Assembly (NCBI GenBank): GCA_964528055.1
Contig: CAZGQM010000002.1
Coordinates: 310,001-374,000, forward strand
Source: Geoanaerobacter sp964528055
Lineage (GTDB): Bacteria; Desulfobacterota; Desulfuromonadia; Geobacterales; DSM-12255
Reading direction: 5' to 3'
DNA: 64,000 nucleotides
The translations under genes were made by a program, and so were the position numbers. Below are positions 1-8,569 of the stretch, piece after piece (the first letter of the stretch is position 1; every line of letters starts with the position of its first letter). The notes under the pieces were generated by a model. It saw only the letters and a program-made list of their open reading frames with translations. It searched no databases and was not told the DNA's origin.

Positions 1-617
1 TCGGGATCCTTAAGACACCGGCTGAGATGGGGGTAGACATTGCCGTGGGCGAGGGGCAGAGTCTCGGCAATCATCTCTCATTCGGAGGGCCTGCATTTGG
101 GTTCATTGCGGCAAAGAAAAAATATATCCGGAACATGCCGGGGCGTATCGTAGGGGAAACCGTGGACCGGGAGGGGCGTCGCGGCTTTGTCCTGACCCTA
201 CAGGCCCGCGAACAGCATATCAAACGCCACAAGGCTACTTCCAATATCTGTAGCAACCAGAGTCTCTGCGCCCTGCGCGGCCTGATCTTCCTTGCATCCC
301 TAGGGAAAGAGGGGTTGGCAGACCTGGCGCGACTCAACCGCGACAAGGCTGAATATGCGAAATCGGTCATTTCTTCGGTGAAGGGGGTTTCGGTGCTCTC
401 CAGCGCCCCGACCTTCAACGAGTTCACCATTGCGCTCCCCAAGCCTGCTGATGAAGTTGTGGCAGCACTTATGGAAAAGGGGATTGCTGCAGGGGTGCCG
501 CTCGGCCAGTACTACCAGGGGGCGGAAAACTGCCTGGTGGTTACGGTTACCGAAAAGAGGACAAAGGCCGAAATCGACCGGCTGGCCGCGGAACTCGGGA
601 GGGTGCTATGGAACTGA
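1..617 (+). CDS. gcvPA: Glycine dehydrogenase (decarboxylating) subunit 1, partial
   Basis: This is the C-terminal ~205 residues of the alpha half of split P-protein of the glycine cleavage system; the 5' part lies outside the window. The frame is open from base 3. The stretch GKEGLADLARLNRDKAEYA and the ending ELGRVLWN fit the C-terminal domain of GcvPA. With GcvPB it binds PLP, decarboxylates glycine and passes the aminomethyl group to the lipoyl arm of H-protein. It overlaps gcvPB by 10 bases, so the two halves are probably translated together, as expected for a heteromeric enzyme. The identification rests on the overlap with an unmistakable gcvPB and on length and sequence fit. Confidence 0.9.
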   Translation, partial: GILKTPAEMGVDIAVGEGQSLGNHLSFGGPAFGFIAAKKKYIRNMPGRIVGETVDREGRRGFVLTLQAREQHIKRHKATSNICSNQSLCALRGLIFLASLGKEGLADLARLNRDKAEYAKSVISSVKGVSVLSSAPTFNEFTIALPKPADEVVAALMEKGIAAGVPLGQYYQGAENCLVVTVTEKRTKAEIDRLAAELGRVLWN

Positions 618-2053
618 TCTTTGAGAAATCCACTCCCGGACGACGCGGGGTGCGTCTCCCTGCCGCCGATGTTCCTGCTGCACAGCCACTGCCGAATGGG
701 TTGCTGAGAAACGAGCCTGCCGGACTCCCGGAGCTTTCTGAGCTGGATCTGGTGCGTCACTTCACCCAACTGTCGCGCCGCAATATCGGGGTTGACACCA
801 CCTTGTACCCGCTCGGCTCCTGCCACAGGAAGGATTACCCAAAAACCCTGGAAGATGGGGCGAAGCTGTTCGCACCGTTTCATCCGATGACAGCTCTCCT
901 GCCCGGAGGAGTGAGCCACGCCCAGGGTAGCCTTGCCATGCTCCACCATATGGGCGAACTGCTCTCAGAAATAACCGGCATGGACGAGGTCACCTGTCAG
1001 CCGCTGGCAGGTGCACATGGCGAGATGACCGGCATCATGCTGGTAGCCGCCTACCACAAGGCCAAGGGGAACAACAAGAAGTATGTCATCGTTCCCGACT
1101 CCTCGCATGGCACCAACCCGGCTTCAGCTGCCATGGTCGGCTACGAGATTATCACCATCCCCACCGCACCTTATGGCGACATGGATATTGGTGCATTCAA
1201 GGCGGCCTTGAACGGTGAGGTTGCTGCAGTGATGATGACCTGCCCCAATACCTTGGGCCTGTTCAATCCGCACATCAAGGAGATCTGCGATCTGGCCCAT
1301 GGAGTAGATGCCCTGGTCTATTACGATGGTGCCAACCTGAACGCTATTCTGGGGAAGGTTCGACCGGGCGACGTCGGATTCGACGTGGTTCATGTAAACC
1401 TGCACAAGACCTTCGGGACTCCTCATGGCAGTGGTGGCCCCGGCAGTGGCCCAGTGGGGGTAAAGAGTTCACTCATTCCATTCCTCCCCGTTCCCCGGGT
1501 CCTAAAACAGGCCGACTACAGCTTCACGCTTCAGACCGACCATCCTCAGAGCATCGGCCGTACCGCTAACTTCTTCGGCAACTTCGGTGTCATGGCAAAG
1601 GCCTATGCCTACATCCTGATGCTTGGCAGAGAAGGGCTGATCGAGGTGAGCGAGCTGGCGGTTCTAAATGCAAACTATGTCATGAGCCGTCTGAAGGATG
1701 TCTACGAACTCCCCTACGATCAGACCTGTATGCACGAGTGTGTCTTCTCTGCAAGCAAGCAGCTGGTTCACGACGTTCACGCCATAGATATTGCCAAGTT
1801 CCTTATAGACAAAGGGTATCACCCGCCAACGGTCTACTTCCCGCTGATCGTGAAAGAGGCGATCATGATCGAGCCGACCGAGACCGAGAGCAAGGCGACA
1901 CTGGATCAATTCATTGCGGTCATGCGAGAGGCAGCTGAACTGGCCGAGACCGATCCTTCGACCTTCAAGCGCGCTCCACTGACGACCCCGATTTCGCGTC
2001 TTGACGAGACCAAGGCAGCCCGCGAACAGAATGTCTGCCACTCTGGATGTTAA
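608..2053 (+). CDS. gcvPB: Glycine dehydrogenase (decarboxylating) subunit 2
   Basis: The 481-residue beta half of split P-protein carries the catalytic PLP site. The PLP lysine is in NLHKTFGTPHG (around residue 265), followed by the glycine-rich GSGGPGSGPVGV loop. Other family signatures are YPLGSCHRKDY and DSSHGTNPASAAM. It works with GcvPA in glycine decarboxylation. The ATG lies inside the end of gcvPA, and its own stop overlaps the start of the downstream lipoyl-transferase gene. Grouping with two lipoate genes makes sense because H-protein must be lipoylated. Length is normal and nothing is damaged. Confidence 0.96.
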   Translation: MELIFEKSTPGRRGVRLPAADVPAAQPLPNGLLRNEPAGLPELSELDLVRHFTQLSRRNIGVDTTLYPLGSCHRKDYPKTLEDGAKLFAPFHPMTALLPGGVSHAQGSLAMLHHMGELLSEITGMDEVTCQPLAGAHGEMTGIMLVAAYHKAKGNNKKYVIVPDSSHGTNPASAAMVGYEIITIPTAPYGDMDIGAFKAALNGEVAAVMMTCPNTLGLFNPHIKEICDLAHGVDALVYYDGANLNAILGKVRPGDVGFDVVHVNLHKTFGTPHGSGGPGSGPVGVKSSLIPFLPVPRVLKQADYSFTLQTDHPQSIGRTANFFGNFGVMAKAYAYILMLGREGLIEVSELAVLNANYVMSRLKDVYELPYDQTCMHECVFSASKQLVHDVHAIDIAKFLIDKGYHPPTVYFPLIVKEAIMIEPTETESKATLDQFIAVMREAAELAETDPSTFKRAPLTTPISRLDETKAAREQNVCHSGC

Positions 2054-2859
2054 GTAAGGTTTGGCGTTTCATCAATACCGGTCCACTAAATGGTCCGGAG
2101 AACATGGCCATTGATGAGGCGCTGCTCCAAAGTTTTTCACCTGAAACTTCAACGCCGGTGCTCCGCCTTTACGGATGGAGTCCACCGGCGTTGTCGCTGG
2201 GGCGCTTCCAGGATGCAGCGAAGGTGCTGGATCTGGAACGCTGTCTGACGGATGGTCTGCCCATAGTCCGGCGAATCACCGGAGGCGGGGTGATCTACCA
2301 TGCAGAAGAGCTGACCTACTCCATTGTCTGCGCTCCGCACCATCTCCCTCAGGCTTCCACGATCAAGGAATCCTTCCGCATTCTGACCGGATATCTTCTT
2401 GCGTTCTATCGATCCTTCGGTCTTGCGCCTGTTTATGCGGCCGATTTTCAGAACGGAGATGCCGGCCTTGGAGAACGTACCCCATACTGTTTTGCCGGCA
2501 AAGAGAGTTTCGATATTTTGCTTGATGGCCGCAAGATCGGGGGAAATGCCCAGCGACGGCTGAAAAGTGTCATATTTCAGCATGGTTCCATACCACTCAA
2601 GGAGATGTCTGAAGTGGGGGCAGCTTATCTGCGGGACCGGTTGCCAGGTTTCGATTGTGCCGTGACCTCTCTAGTTCAGCAGGGGATAACGAAGGAAGCG
2701 GATTGCTTGGGGAAACGTCTTGCGGACAGCTTCGCCGAGACCTTCAGCGTGACGCTGAATCCTTCTGGACTCAGCATGGCAGAGACGGATGTTGCAATGG
2801 CCTTTATTGCAGGCAAATATGCAGGCGATGCCTGGAACCTTCGGGGAGAAGAGACATGA
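2047..2859 (+). CDS. LplA/LipM-type lipoate-octanoate protein ligase or transferase
   Basis: This 270-residue protein belongs to the biotin/lipoate ligase (BPL/LplA) fold. It shows the signature RRITGGGVIYH, the binding segment GRKIGGNAQRR followed by FQHGSIPL, and a cysteine in PYCFAGKESF placed like the catalytic Cys of LipM-type octanoyltransferases. The family either ligates free lipoate or moves octanoate from ACP to H-protein. The Cys and its position directly before lipA favour an octanoyltransferase role, but this is inference. It overlaps gcvPB by 7 bases and lipA by 4 (ATGA), so it belongs to the gcv-lip operon. Confidence 0.82.
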   Translation: MLSKVWRFINTGPLNGPENMAIDEALLQSFSPETSTPVLRLYGWSPPALSLGRFQDAAKVLDLERCLTDGLPIVRRITGGGVIYHAEELTYSIVCAPHHLPQASTIKESFRILTGYLLAFYRSFGLAPVYAADFQNGDAGLGERTPYCFAGKESFDILLDGRKIGGNAQRRLKSVIFQHGSIPLKEMSEVGAAYLRDRLPGFDCAVTSLVQQGITKEADCLGKRLADSFAETFSVTLNPSGLSMAETDVAMAFIAGKYAGDAWNLRGEET

Positions 2860-3713
2860 AGATAGTACGCAAGCCCGATTGGCTGCAGAAGCGGGTGAAT
2901 CCCGCGGCTCACGCCGAAATGGAGCAACTGCTCGGTGGGCTTGGGCTTCACACCGTCTGCCAGGAGGCGCTCTGTCCCAACATCAGCGAATGCTTCCGCC
3001 AGAAGCAGGCGACCTTCCTGATTCTGGGGAAAGCCTGCACCCGGTTGTGCACCTTCTGCAATGTCACAAAGGCAAAGCCTCTCCCGCTAGACCAGGAAGA
3101 ACCGGTACGAGTGGCTGCGGCGATTGCTCAGCTTGGATTGAATCATGTCGTTATCACCAGCCCGACGCGGGATGATCTCCCTGATGGAGGTGCAGCTGCC
3201 TATGCCTTGACGGTAGCTGCAATCCGCAGGGGTGCCCCGATTGCCAGGATCGAGCTGCTTGTCCCTGATTTCAATGGAAACCTGACGGCTTTAGAGCAGG
3301 TTGTTGCGTCAGGTCCTGACATCTTCGGGCATAACGTGGAGACCGTGCCGCGGCTCTACGCAATACGCGAGGGGGCTGACTATCAACGATCGCTGGAGGT
3401 GCTTGGGAAGGCTATGAAGCTGGCTCCGGCAATTCCAACCAAGTCAGGAGTGATGCTGGGACTTGGAGAGACTCTGGACGAGGTCCGTCAGGTGATGGCT
3501 GATCTGCTCTCGGTCGGCTGCTCATACCTGAGCCTGGGGCAATATCTGGCGCCGAGTCGTCACCACCAGCCAGTGGTGGAATTTATTCCTCCGGAGACGT
3601 TCGACCTCCTCCGTGAAGAGGGGCTCCGGATGGGATTCAGGCATCTCGAGAGCGGGCCGTATGTCCGGAGTTCCTACCATGCTGGGGAGTACCAGAAAGC
3701 GGATGGGGAATAA
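2856..3713 (+). CDS. lipA: Lipoyl synthase (radical SAM)
   Basis: LipA inserts two sulfurs into protein-bound octanoyl chains. The start is the ATG at 2856, overlapping the previous stop; the longer open frame upstream is only the reading frame running through lplA. The 285-residue product has the auxiliary-cluster motif CX4CX5C (Cys35, Cys40, Cys46), the radical-SAM motif CTRLCTFC (Cys61, 65, 68) and the C-terminal RSS of YVRSSYHAGEY whose serine ligates the auxiliary cluster. It ends the operon gcvPA-gcvPB-lplA-lipA, which supplies the lipoyl group needed by the glycine cleavage system and 2-oxoacid dehydrogenases. Confidence 0.97.
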   Translation: MKIVRKPDWLQKRVNPAAHAEMEQLLGGLGLHTVCQEALCPNISECFRQKQATFLILGKACTRLCTFCNVTKAKPLPLDQEEPVRVAAAIAQLGLNHVVITSPTRDDLPDGGAAAYALTVAAIRRGAPIARIELLVPDFNGNLTALEQVVASGPDIFGHNVETVPRLYAIREGADYQRSLEVLGKAMKLAPAIPTKSGVMLGLGETLDEVRQVMADLLSVGCSYLSLGQYLAPSRHHQPVVEFIPPETFDLLREEGLRMGFRHLESGPYVRSSYHAGEYQKADGE

Positions 3714-3752
3714 CAGTCATGGAGGTGTGACCTGCTATGTTTCAGATATCGT

Positions 3753-3769
3753 GCGGGCAGAAGGCCCGC
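3753..3769 (+). other. GC-rich hairpin in the leader of the MBL-fold gene
   Basis: The arms GCGGGC and GCCCGC flank a 5-base loop, just upstream of the AAAAGGAGGAGAG ribosome-binding region. There is no T-tract, so it is not a terminator. It could be a leader structure; no function can be assigned. Confidence 0.35.
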
Positions 3770-3790
3770 TCCTATGAAAAGGAGGAGAGA

Positions 3791-4696
3791 ATGAAGAAGT
3801 GCTTTGTTCTATGTATTCTGGTTGTATCTGTTGTCTGTGGGGGCCCGGCGTTCGCAGGGGAAGGGCTGACGAAGATCGCCGACAACGTCTACTCCTACGT
3901 TGGAGTCAAGGATGCCTCACCTGGCCACAGCTTTGCTGCCAACGCAGGCATCGTTATAGGCCGGGAGGGTATCCTGGTGGTTGATACTCTCATCTCCGCC
4001 AAGGAGGGGGAGCGCTTCCTGGCCGATATCCGCAAGATCTCAGACAAGCCGATAAAATATGTGGTCAATACCCACACTCATCTTGATCACGCCTTCGGCA
4101 ACTGCGTATTTGCCAAGCAGGGAGCCGTTGTAATCTCCCACGACGCAGACCGCAGGTTGTTGGAAAAGATCGGAGAATCAACCCTGAAGAACATCGGGAA
4201 TTATGGGCTGAAGGCGGAGGATATGGCCGGAACCGAGATCGCCTATCCTTCGCTCACCTTCAGTGACCGGGTGACCATCGACCTGGGCGGTGAGATGGTG
4301 GAGCTGATCCGTATATCCCCCTCCCACACTGAGGGGAGCGTTATCGTGTACCTTCCGGCAAAAAAACTTCTTTTTGCTGGCGACATCCTCTTCACCGATT
4401 TCCACCCCTTCCTGGCTGACGGTGATATCTCCGGCTGGGCCAGGACCCTTGACGCGTTGATTGCCATGGAGCTCGAACTGATCATCCCCGGCCATGGCCC
4501 GCTTTCCACCAAGAAGGACCTGCGAGAGATGAAGGAATATCTTCTCCTGTTCGACAGCAAGGCCCGCGAGCTGGCGCTAGGCTCAAAGGACGTGGATGCC
4601 ATGGCAGCCGAGCTGAAGAAGGTCTTGCAGAAGCGATCTTTGGCAGAGTGGATGATCGGGTTTAACGTGAAGAGCCGCTATCTACAAAAGAAGTGA
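3791..4696 (+). CDS. Exported metallo-beta-lactamase-fold hydrolase
   Basis: The 301-residue protein starts at the ATG at 3791, seven bases after a strong GGAGG; the in-frame upstream extension lacks a signal sequence and is rejected. The N-terminus is a signal peptide ending near PAFA, so the protein is periplasmic. Zinc ligands of the MBL fold are visible: HTHLDH (residues ~95-100), the His of SPSHTEGS, the Asp of LFAGDILF and the His of IIPGHGPLS. The family hydrolyses esters or thioesters, or acts on sulfur compounds; the substrate is not evident. It does not look like a classical antibiotic-resistance enzyme by its neighbours. Confidence 0.8.
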   Translation: MKKCFVLCILVVSVVCGGPAFAGEGLTKIADNVYSYVGVKDASPGHSFAANAGIVIGREGILVVDTLISAKEGERFLADIRKISDKPIKYVVNTHTHLDHAFGNCVFAKQGAVVISHDADRRLLEKIGESTLKNIGNYGLKAEDMAGTEIAYPSLTFSDRVTIDLGGEMVELIRISPSHTEGSVIVYLPAKKLLFAGDILFTDFHPFLADGDISGWARTLDALIAMELELIIPGHGPLSTKKDLREMKEYLLLFDSKARELALGSKDVDAMAAELKKVLQKRSLAEWMIGFNVKSRYLQKK

Positions 4697-4719
4697 TGCA
4701 GGCATAAAAGTAGTGTCCC

Positions 4720-4931
4720 ATGGGAAAAATTGATTTTAAGAAATCATCGAAATACCTGTATCAGCCTTCAGTTAAGGGAATTGTCCGCGTTGATGTTCCT
4801 GAAAGGAATTTCCTCATGGTTGACGGCGTGGGAAATCCAGACAACTCGAAATCTTCAGTGATGCGATTGAAGCCCGCTGGTGGGCTGATGACATGTCGGC
4901 ATTTGCTACCAGCGAGAAGTTTCTGAACTGA
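4720..4931 (+). pseudogene. GyrI-like domain protein, frameshifted and internally deleted remnant
   Basis: The first ~42 codons (start MGKIDFKKSSKYLYQPSVKG, then VPERNFLMVDGVGNPDN) match the N-terminus of GyrI-like small-molecule-binding proteins as I know the family. After the TCG at 4846-4848 the homologous reading shifts by one base (one base missing). From 4851 it reads IFSDAIEA followed directly by RWWADDMSAFATSEKF and a stop at 4929-4931. In intact homologues about 30-40 residues separate these two blocks. The gene therefore has a 1-base frameshift, an internal deletion and a missing C-terminal half. The damage is read from the sequence; the family assignment is from memory. Confidence 0.65.
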
Positions 4932-4950
4932 ACACAACAGGAGACAGCGT

Positions 4951-5862
4951 ATGGGGGTCATTTCCAGCCTCGGCGATGCGCCTGGCAATCCGGTAATTGA
5001 TAAAACTGCCTGCACGGTATGCGGCGTCTGTGCTGCCATCTGCCCGGTCGAAGTCCTGACTCAGGCGGACAATGGGATCGCAGTCGATAAGGATGCCATG
5101 TTCGGCTGCATTGCCTGCGGCCAGTGCATGATGGTCTGCCCGGCAGGTTGCATCAGTGTTACGGGCCGCAGAGTTCATCCGGACCAGATAGTTGAGCTCC
5201 CCACCCTCGAATCCCGGGCGGAAGCAGGTCAGCTTGCGGCGCTGCTCTTGGCGCGACGGAGCATACGTAGATTCACCGGCGATGATGTACCGCGCCAGGT
5301 GATCGACCAGGTGCTGGCCGTTGCAGCAACGGCTCCCATGGGTATTCCCCCCTGGGAGGTGGGTGTTACCGTTTTTGAAGGGCAGGAGAAGGTTGCAGAA
5401 CTGGCGAGGGACACTGCCGACTCATACAGGGGCTTCCTTAAGCTGTTCGATAACGTTGCCATGAAACAGCTTTCCCGGCTGTTCATGAAAAAAAGCGTAT
5501 GGCAACAGTTCCAGAGCTTCATCCTGCCGCTGGGCCGTGTTCTGGTCGATGGCAATGAACGGGGGACGGACTATGTTTTCTACAATGCTCCGGCTGCCCT
5601 CATGTTTCATACCTCACCCTATTGTGACAGCGCCGATGCGATAATCGCCTGCACCTATGCAATGATTGCCGCCGAATCACTGGGGCTTGGTACCTGCATG
5701 ATCGGTTGCTCGGCTCCAGTGGTGGGACGACGTAAGGAGTTGTTGAAAAAATACCGTCTTCCCGAGGGGAATACACCGAAGATCGTGCTGATCATGGGAT
5801 ACCATGCCAGCCCGCATCGAAAGGCCATACGCCGCACCTTCCAGTCATTGAACTACTACTAG
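4951..5862 (+). CDS. Ferredoxin-nitroreductase fusion protein
   Basis: The 303-residue protein has two [4Fe-4S] ferredoxin motifs at the N-terminus (CTVCGVCAAICP and CIACGQCMMVCP, residues ~15-65). An FMN nitroreductase domain follows from about residue 85 (RRSIRRFTGDDVPRQVID; APMGIPPWEVGV). The fused ferredoxin probably delivers electrons to FMN, the arrangement seen in many anaerobes. The physiological acceptor is unknown. The start follows ACAGGAGACAG. It stands alone between the GyrI-like wreck and the convergent CoA-binding gene. Confidence 0.88.
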   Translation: MGVISSLGDAPGNPVIDKTACTVCGVCAAICPVEVLTQADNGIAVDKDAMFGCIACGQCMMVCPAGCISVTGRRVHPDQIVELPTLESRAEAGQLAALLLARRSIRRFTGDDVPRQVIDQVLAVAATAPMGIPPWEVGVTVFEGQEKVAELARDTADSYRGFLKLFDNVAMKQLSRLFMKKSVWQQFQSFILPLGRVLVDGNERGTDYVFYNAPAALMFHTSPYCDSADAIIACTYAMIAAESLGLGTCMIGCSAPVVGRRKELLKKYRLPEGNTPKIVLIMGYHASPHRKAIRRTFQSLNYY

Positions 5863-5942
5863 GAGAATAGGTATACTCTTCGGAGCAAAGTAAGCCCGAT
5901 TGATTCGTTGTTGGGGCCGTCAAACTGAATAACTGCCGTTGT

Positions 5943-6347
5943 TCAGTGGTTACGGTACCCCAGCACCACCAGCAGGCAACTCCCGTCGGCGATGACGTTT
6001 ACTCCGGCATCACGACATAGCTGAACAGCCTTCGGGCTCTCGGCGCCAGGCTGCATCCAGACAGCCGTGATACCATGTTTGATCGCCTCTACAACCACCC
6101 TCTCGGTCACCTGCGGCGGGGTGATGATCGAGATGCTCTTCACCTCTTCAGGCAGATCGGAAACCCCTGACACACTGGCTACCGCCTCAACTTCGCGCTC
6201 CTTCGGATTTACCGGGATTGCCCTGAGGCCGTTCTGAAGGTAGCAGCGGAGCACCTTGTTTCCGTACTTGCTTCTGTCAGTGGATGCTCCCACCACTCCG
6301 AAAACGGGGGAAGCAAGGAATGCATCTATCTGTTCCCTGATGGTCAT
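5943..6347 (-). CDS. CoA-binding protein (YccU/Rossmann type)
   Basis: This 134-residue protein has one CoA-binding Rossmann domain: VFGVVGASTDRSKYGNKVLR at the N-terminus, then PVNPKEREVEAV, SIITPPQVTERVV and AVWMQPGAES. The start at 6347 is chosen because AAGGAG sits seven bases before it; a start ten codons upstream lacks this. The family is a small stand-alone version of the CoA-binding domain of succinyl-CoA synthetase and acyl-CoA ligases. Its cellular role is not established. It is the last gene of the leftward run 10405-5943. Confidence 0.85.
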   Translation of the reverse strand: MTIREQIDAFLASPVFGVVGASTDRSKYGNKVLRCYLQNGLRAIPVNPKEREVEAVASVSGVSDLPEEVKSISIITPPQVTERVVVEAIKHGITAVWMQPGAESPKAVQLCRDAGVNVIADGSCLLVVLGYRNH

Positions 6348-6384
6348 GGAATGCTCCTTGGTTTGGGTTGAGTGCAACGTTGCT

Positions 6385-6987
6385 TCAGGCCTTCGTATCT
6401 ATGACCTGTCCGGGGCTTGCAGCCTGCAGAAAAATCGTTCCCAGCATGATGTCTGCTACTGCGCCTGAGAAAATCCCTACGGGAATCATGATAATGGTTG
6501 CCAGGCAGAAGCCTGTGACCAGATTAAGATAGCCGTAAGCCCGGAACAGGCTCTTTGGTTCATCCGAAAGACGGAGCAGGCGTAGTCCGAGCATGAGCTG
6601 GATCACCCCAAGAGGGACGATGAGTATCAGCGCCAGGGTTCCTGCCGAAGAGGCAACAGCCGGGCTGGCGATCCCTACGATCCCGACTGCAGCCAGCACC
6701 ACGTTGGCCTTTATCATCCAGCCTATGAAACGGTCTATGTCATGGAAGGCATAACGCTGGTTCAGCATGCGCAGAAGGGTAAGTGACGTATAGATGAAGA
6801 TGAGTGTACTTGCGGTCTGCATGAAAAGTTCAGCAATCTTGAAGAATAACCCCTCTCTTGCGGAGAGGAGATAGGTCAGTATGACCCAGGGGATCGTTAG
6901 AAAGGCGTTAAGCATGGCCAGACAGCCGGCAATTCGGAAACGGGCATTAGTAGGTACCTGCGATGGTTTGTTGTCAATGTTTTGCAT
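6385..6987 (-). CDS. Multi-pass membrane protein of unknown function
   Basis: I do not recognise the family. The 200-residue product (start at 6987, weak AGGA upstream; a start 20 codons earlier is possible) has about five or six hydrophobic segments, including CLAMLNAFLTIPWVILTYLL and LNLVTGFCLATIIMIPVGIF, and short charged loops. It lies 37 bases upstream of the CoA-binding gene and downstream of two cNMP-binding proteins, so it is probably cotranscribed. No catalytic motif or cofactor site is seen. Confidence 0.6.
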   Translation of the reverse strand: MQNIDNKPSQVPTNARFRIAGCLAMLNAFLTIPWVILTYLLSAREGLFFKIAELFMQTASTLIFIYTSLTLLRMLNQRYAFHDIDRFIGWMIKANVVLAAVGIVGIASPAVASSAGTLALILIVPLGVIQLMLGLRLLRLSDEPKSLFRAYGYLNLVTGFCLATIIMIPVGIFSGAVADIMLGTIFLQAASPGQVIDTKA

Positions 6988-7062
6988 GAAAGCGATATCC
7001 TGCCGTAGAGTCTGTTTTGATCTGTAGCAATGGGAGAGTTCCTCCATCCGGGGTTTACAGGG

Positions 7063-7557
7063 TTAAGGGTTTGGGGTGAATTCGGAGAGCAGGTTGTTGG
7101 TTGCCCTGAGCCGCTGACTCAGCTGCGCAGCTATGCCAAGTAGAAGTTTGCTCCAGATCTGCGGGGTTTCGTGAACAAGTTCGGTCAGATTGAGTCGGCT
7201 CAGAACGAACAGGGTGCTGTCGGTGATTGACATTGCCGAAGCTGAACGCGGTTCTCCGTCGATAATCGCCATCTCCCCGACCGTCTGTCCGGAAGCGAGG
7301 GTGGCGAGGATCTTCGGGTGCAGGGTGCCGTCACTCTTGCTGATCCGAACATCCCCTTCGGCAATCAGGCACATAAAGGCCTCGCTGTCTCCTTCCTTGT
7401 AGATTGCCTCGCCTGCCTGTACGCGGCAGATGAATACCTTGTCGCTGAGGATTGAGAGTTCGGTCTCCGTCAGCTCTTGCGCCCATGGGGCAGCCCCGAG
7501 ACGGGCGAGTTTTTCGCTTTTTGGGAGGCTGATTTCATGCCAGTTGCGTCGTTCCAT
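7063..7557 (-). CDS. Stand-alone cyclic-nucleotide-binding domain protein (second of tandem pair)
   Basis: The 164-residue protein consists almost entirely of one CAP_ED/cNMP-binding beta-roll. Its phosphate-binding cassette GEMAIIDGEPRSASA keeps the Glu and Arg that contact cyclic nucleotides. No helix-turn-helix or kinase follows; the C-terminus is a single long helix (LLLGIAAQLSQRLRATNNLL). The start at 7557 follows GAGAG with proper spacing. It is a clear paralogue of the adjacent 7577-8077 gene, sharing the FMCLI...G layout, so it arose by tandem duplication. It probably acts by protein contact rather than as a transcription factor. Confidence 0.85.
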   Translation of the reverse strand: MERRNWHEISLPKSEKLARLGAAPWAQELTETELSILSDKVFICRVQAGEAIYKEGDSEAFMCLIAEGDVRISKSDGTLHPKILATLASGQTVGEMAIIDGEPRSASAMSITDSTLFVLSRLNLTELVHETPQIWSKLLLGIAAQLSQRLRATNNLLSEFTPNP

Positions 7558-7576
7558 TAGTAGCTCTCGATTGCTG

Positions 7577-8077
7577 TCAGCTGTGGGCCAGAATCTCATT
7601 GACCTGGCGCAGCCGATGAGATATGCGGCGGGCGATCTTGGTCACCAGCCACTGGAACAGAAGCGGGTTGTCGTCAGCCATTCTGAAGAAGTTGACCCTT
7701 GTGATGACAAACAGGGTGGTATCAGTCAGTGCCAAGGCAGTAGCCGAACGTGGCAGTCCGTCAATAAGCGCCATCTCGCCGACTGTCTCGCCAGGGTTGA
7801 GTACGCTGATGGCAGTCTGCCAATCCGTCCCTGTCCCCTTGGCAATGGAAAGTTGCCCGTCGATGATCAGGCACATGAATGAATTGGTATCCCCTTCGCG
7901 GAAAACCGTCGTGCCGGGGCTTGCCGTATACACCGAGACGTACTCGGAAAGGGCGGAAAGATCCTTTTCCGCCTCCCGCGTGAATGGGAATGATGCCAGC
8001 TTTTCTCTGCGCTGTTGCAGGGTCAGCGGGAGCCGGGCAAACCCCTGCTGCAGGAACGGGTCAGTTGCGGCACTCAT
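7577..8077 (-). CDS. Stand-alone cyclic-nucleotide-binding domain protein (first of tandem pair)
   Basis: This 166-residue cNMP-binding protein has the cassette GEMALIDGLPRSATA and ends in an amphipathic helix (LVTKIARRISHRLRQVNEIL) without a DNA-binding domain. GGAGAG precedes the ATG. It is 19 bases upstream of its paralogue and 30 bases downstream of the small membrane protein gene. Whether it binds cAMP, cGMP or c-di-GMP, or only acts structurally, cannot be told from the sequence. Confidence 0.86.
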   Translation of the reverse strand: MSAATDPFLQQGFARLPLTLQQRREKLASFPFTREAEKDLSALSEYVSVYTASPGTTVFREGDTNSFMCLIIDGQLSIAKGTGTDWQTAISVLNPGETVGEMALIDGLPRSATALALTDTTLFVITRVNFFRMADDNPLLFQWLVTKIARRISHRLRQVNEILAHS

Positions 8078-8107
8078 GCATGCTCTCCAGATTCGGGCCT
8101 GGATCGG

Positions 8108-8482
8108 TCACTCCAGGATCTTGACGGCTGTGACGAAATATTCCGATTCGCCGAAGCAGCGGGTTGGGACCCCTTTGTGCTGCTCATAGGTCAGTGAAAG
8201 TTTTTTTGCCATTGAACGATTGATGCTGTCGGCAATTGCATTGTCTCTGACCGTGAAGGCAAACTTCTCAGGGACCATCCCCTGTACCGGCAGCATGGTC
8301 AGCTCGCCTTCCCATGTTTTGCATATCCATCCCTTGTGTGAAAACTTCTGTACGTATCCGGTACGCTCACCTTTGGAGTAGCTCCAGGTGAGAGTGCCCC
8401 AGGTATAGAGGGCGCATAATCCGATAACAAGGATGATGCCTCCGGCAAGCCAGGAAACGATGCTGGTTTTGGTGACAGGCAT
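8108..8482 (-). CDS. Small membrane-anchored conserved hypothetical protein
   Basis: The 124-residue protein has one N-terminal transmembrane helix (residues ~8-33) and a soluble part containing SYSKGERTGYVQKFSHKGW and ICKTWEGELTMLP. I recall this pattern from a widespread uncharacterised family that is sometimes wrongly labelled 6-phosphogluconate dehydrogenase; it has no dehydrogenase features. AAGGAG precedes the start. It sits between uvrC and the cNMP pair in the leftward gene run. Function unknown. Confidence 0.7.
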   Translation of the reverse strand: MPVTKTSIVSWLAGGIILVIGLCALYTWGTLTWSYSKGERTGYVQKFSHKGWICKTWEGELTMLPVQGMVPEKFAFTVRDNAIADSINRSMAKKLSLTYEQHKGVPTRCFGESEYFVTAVKILE

Positions 8483-8569
8483 ACGAGAAACTCCTTATGT
8501 AGGGTGGTGGTGAGTCAGTATATCAGAAAAAACCCAAACCTGAGAGTATTGGATGCTATTGGCCAATGG

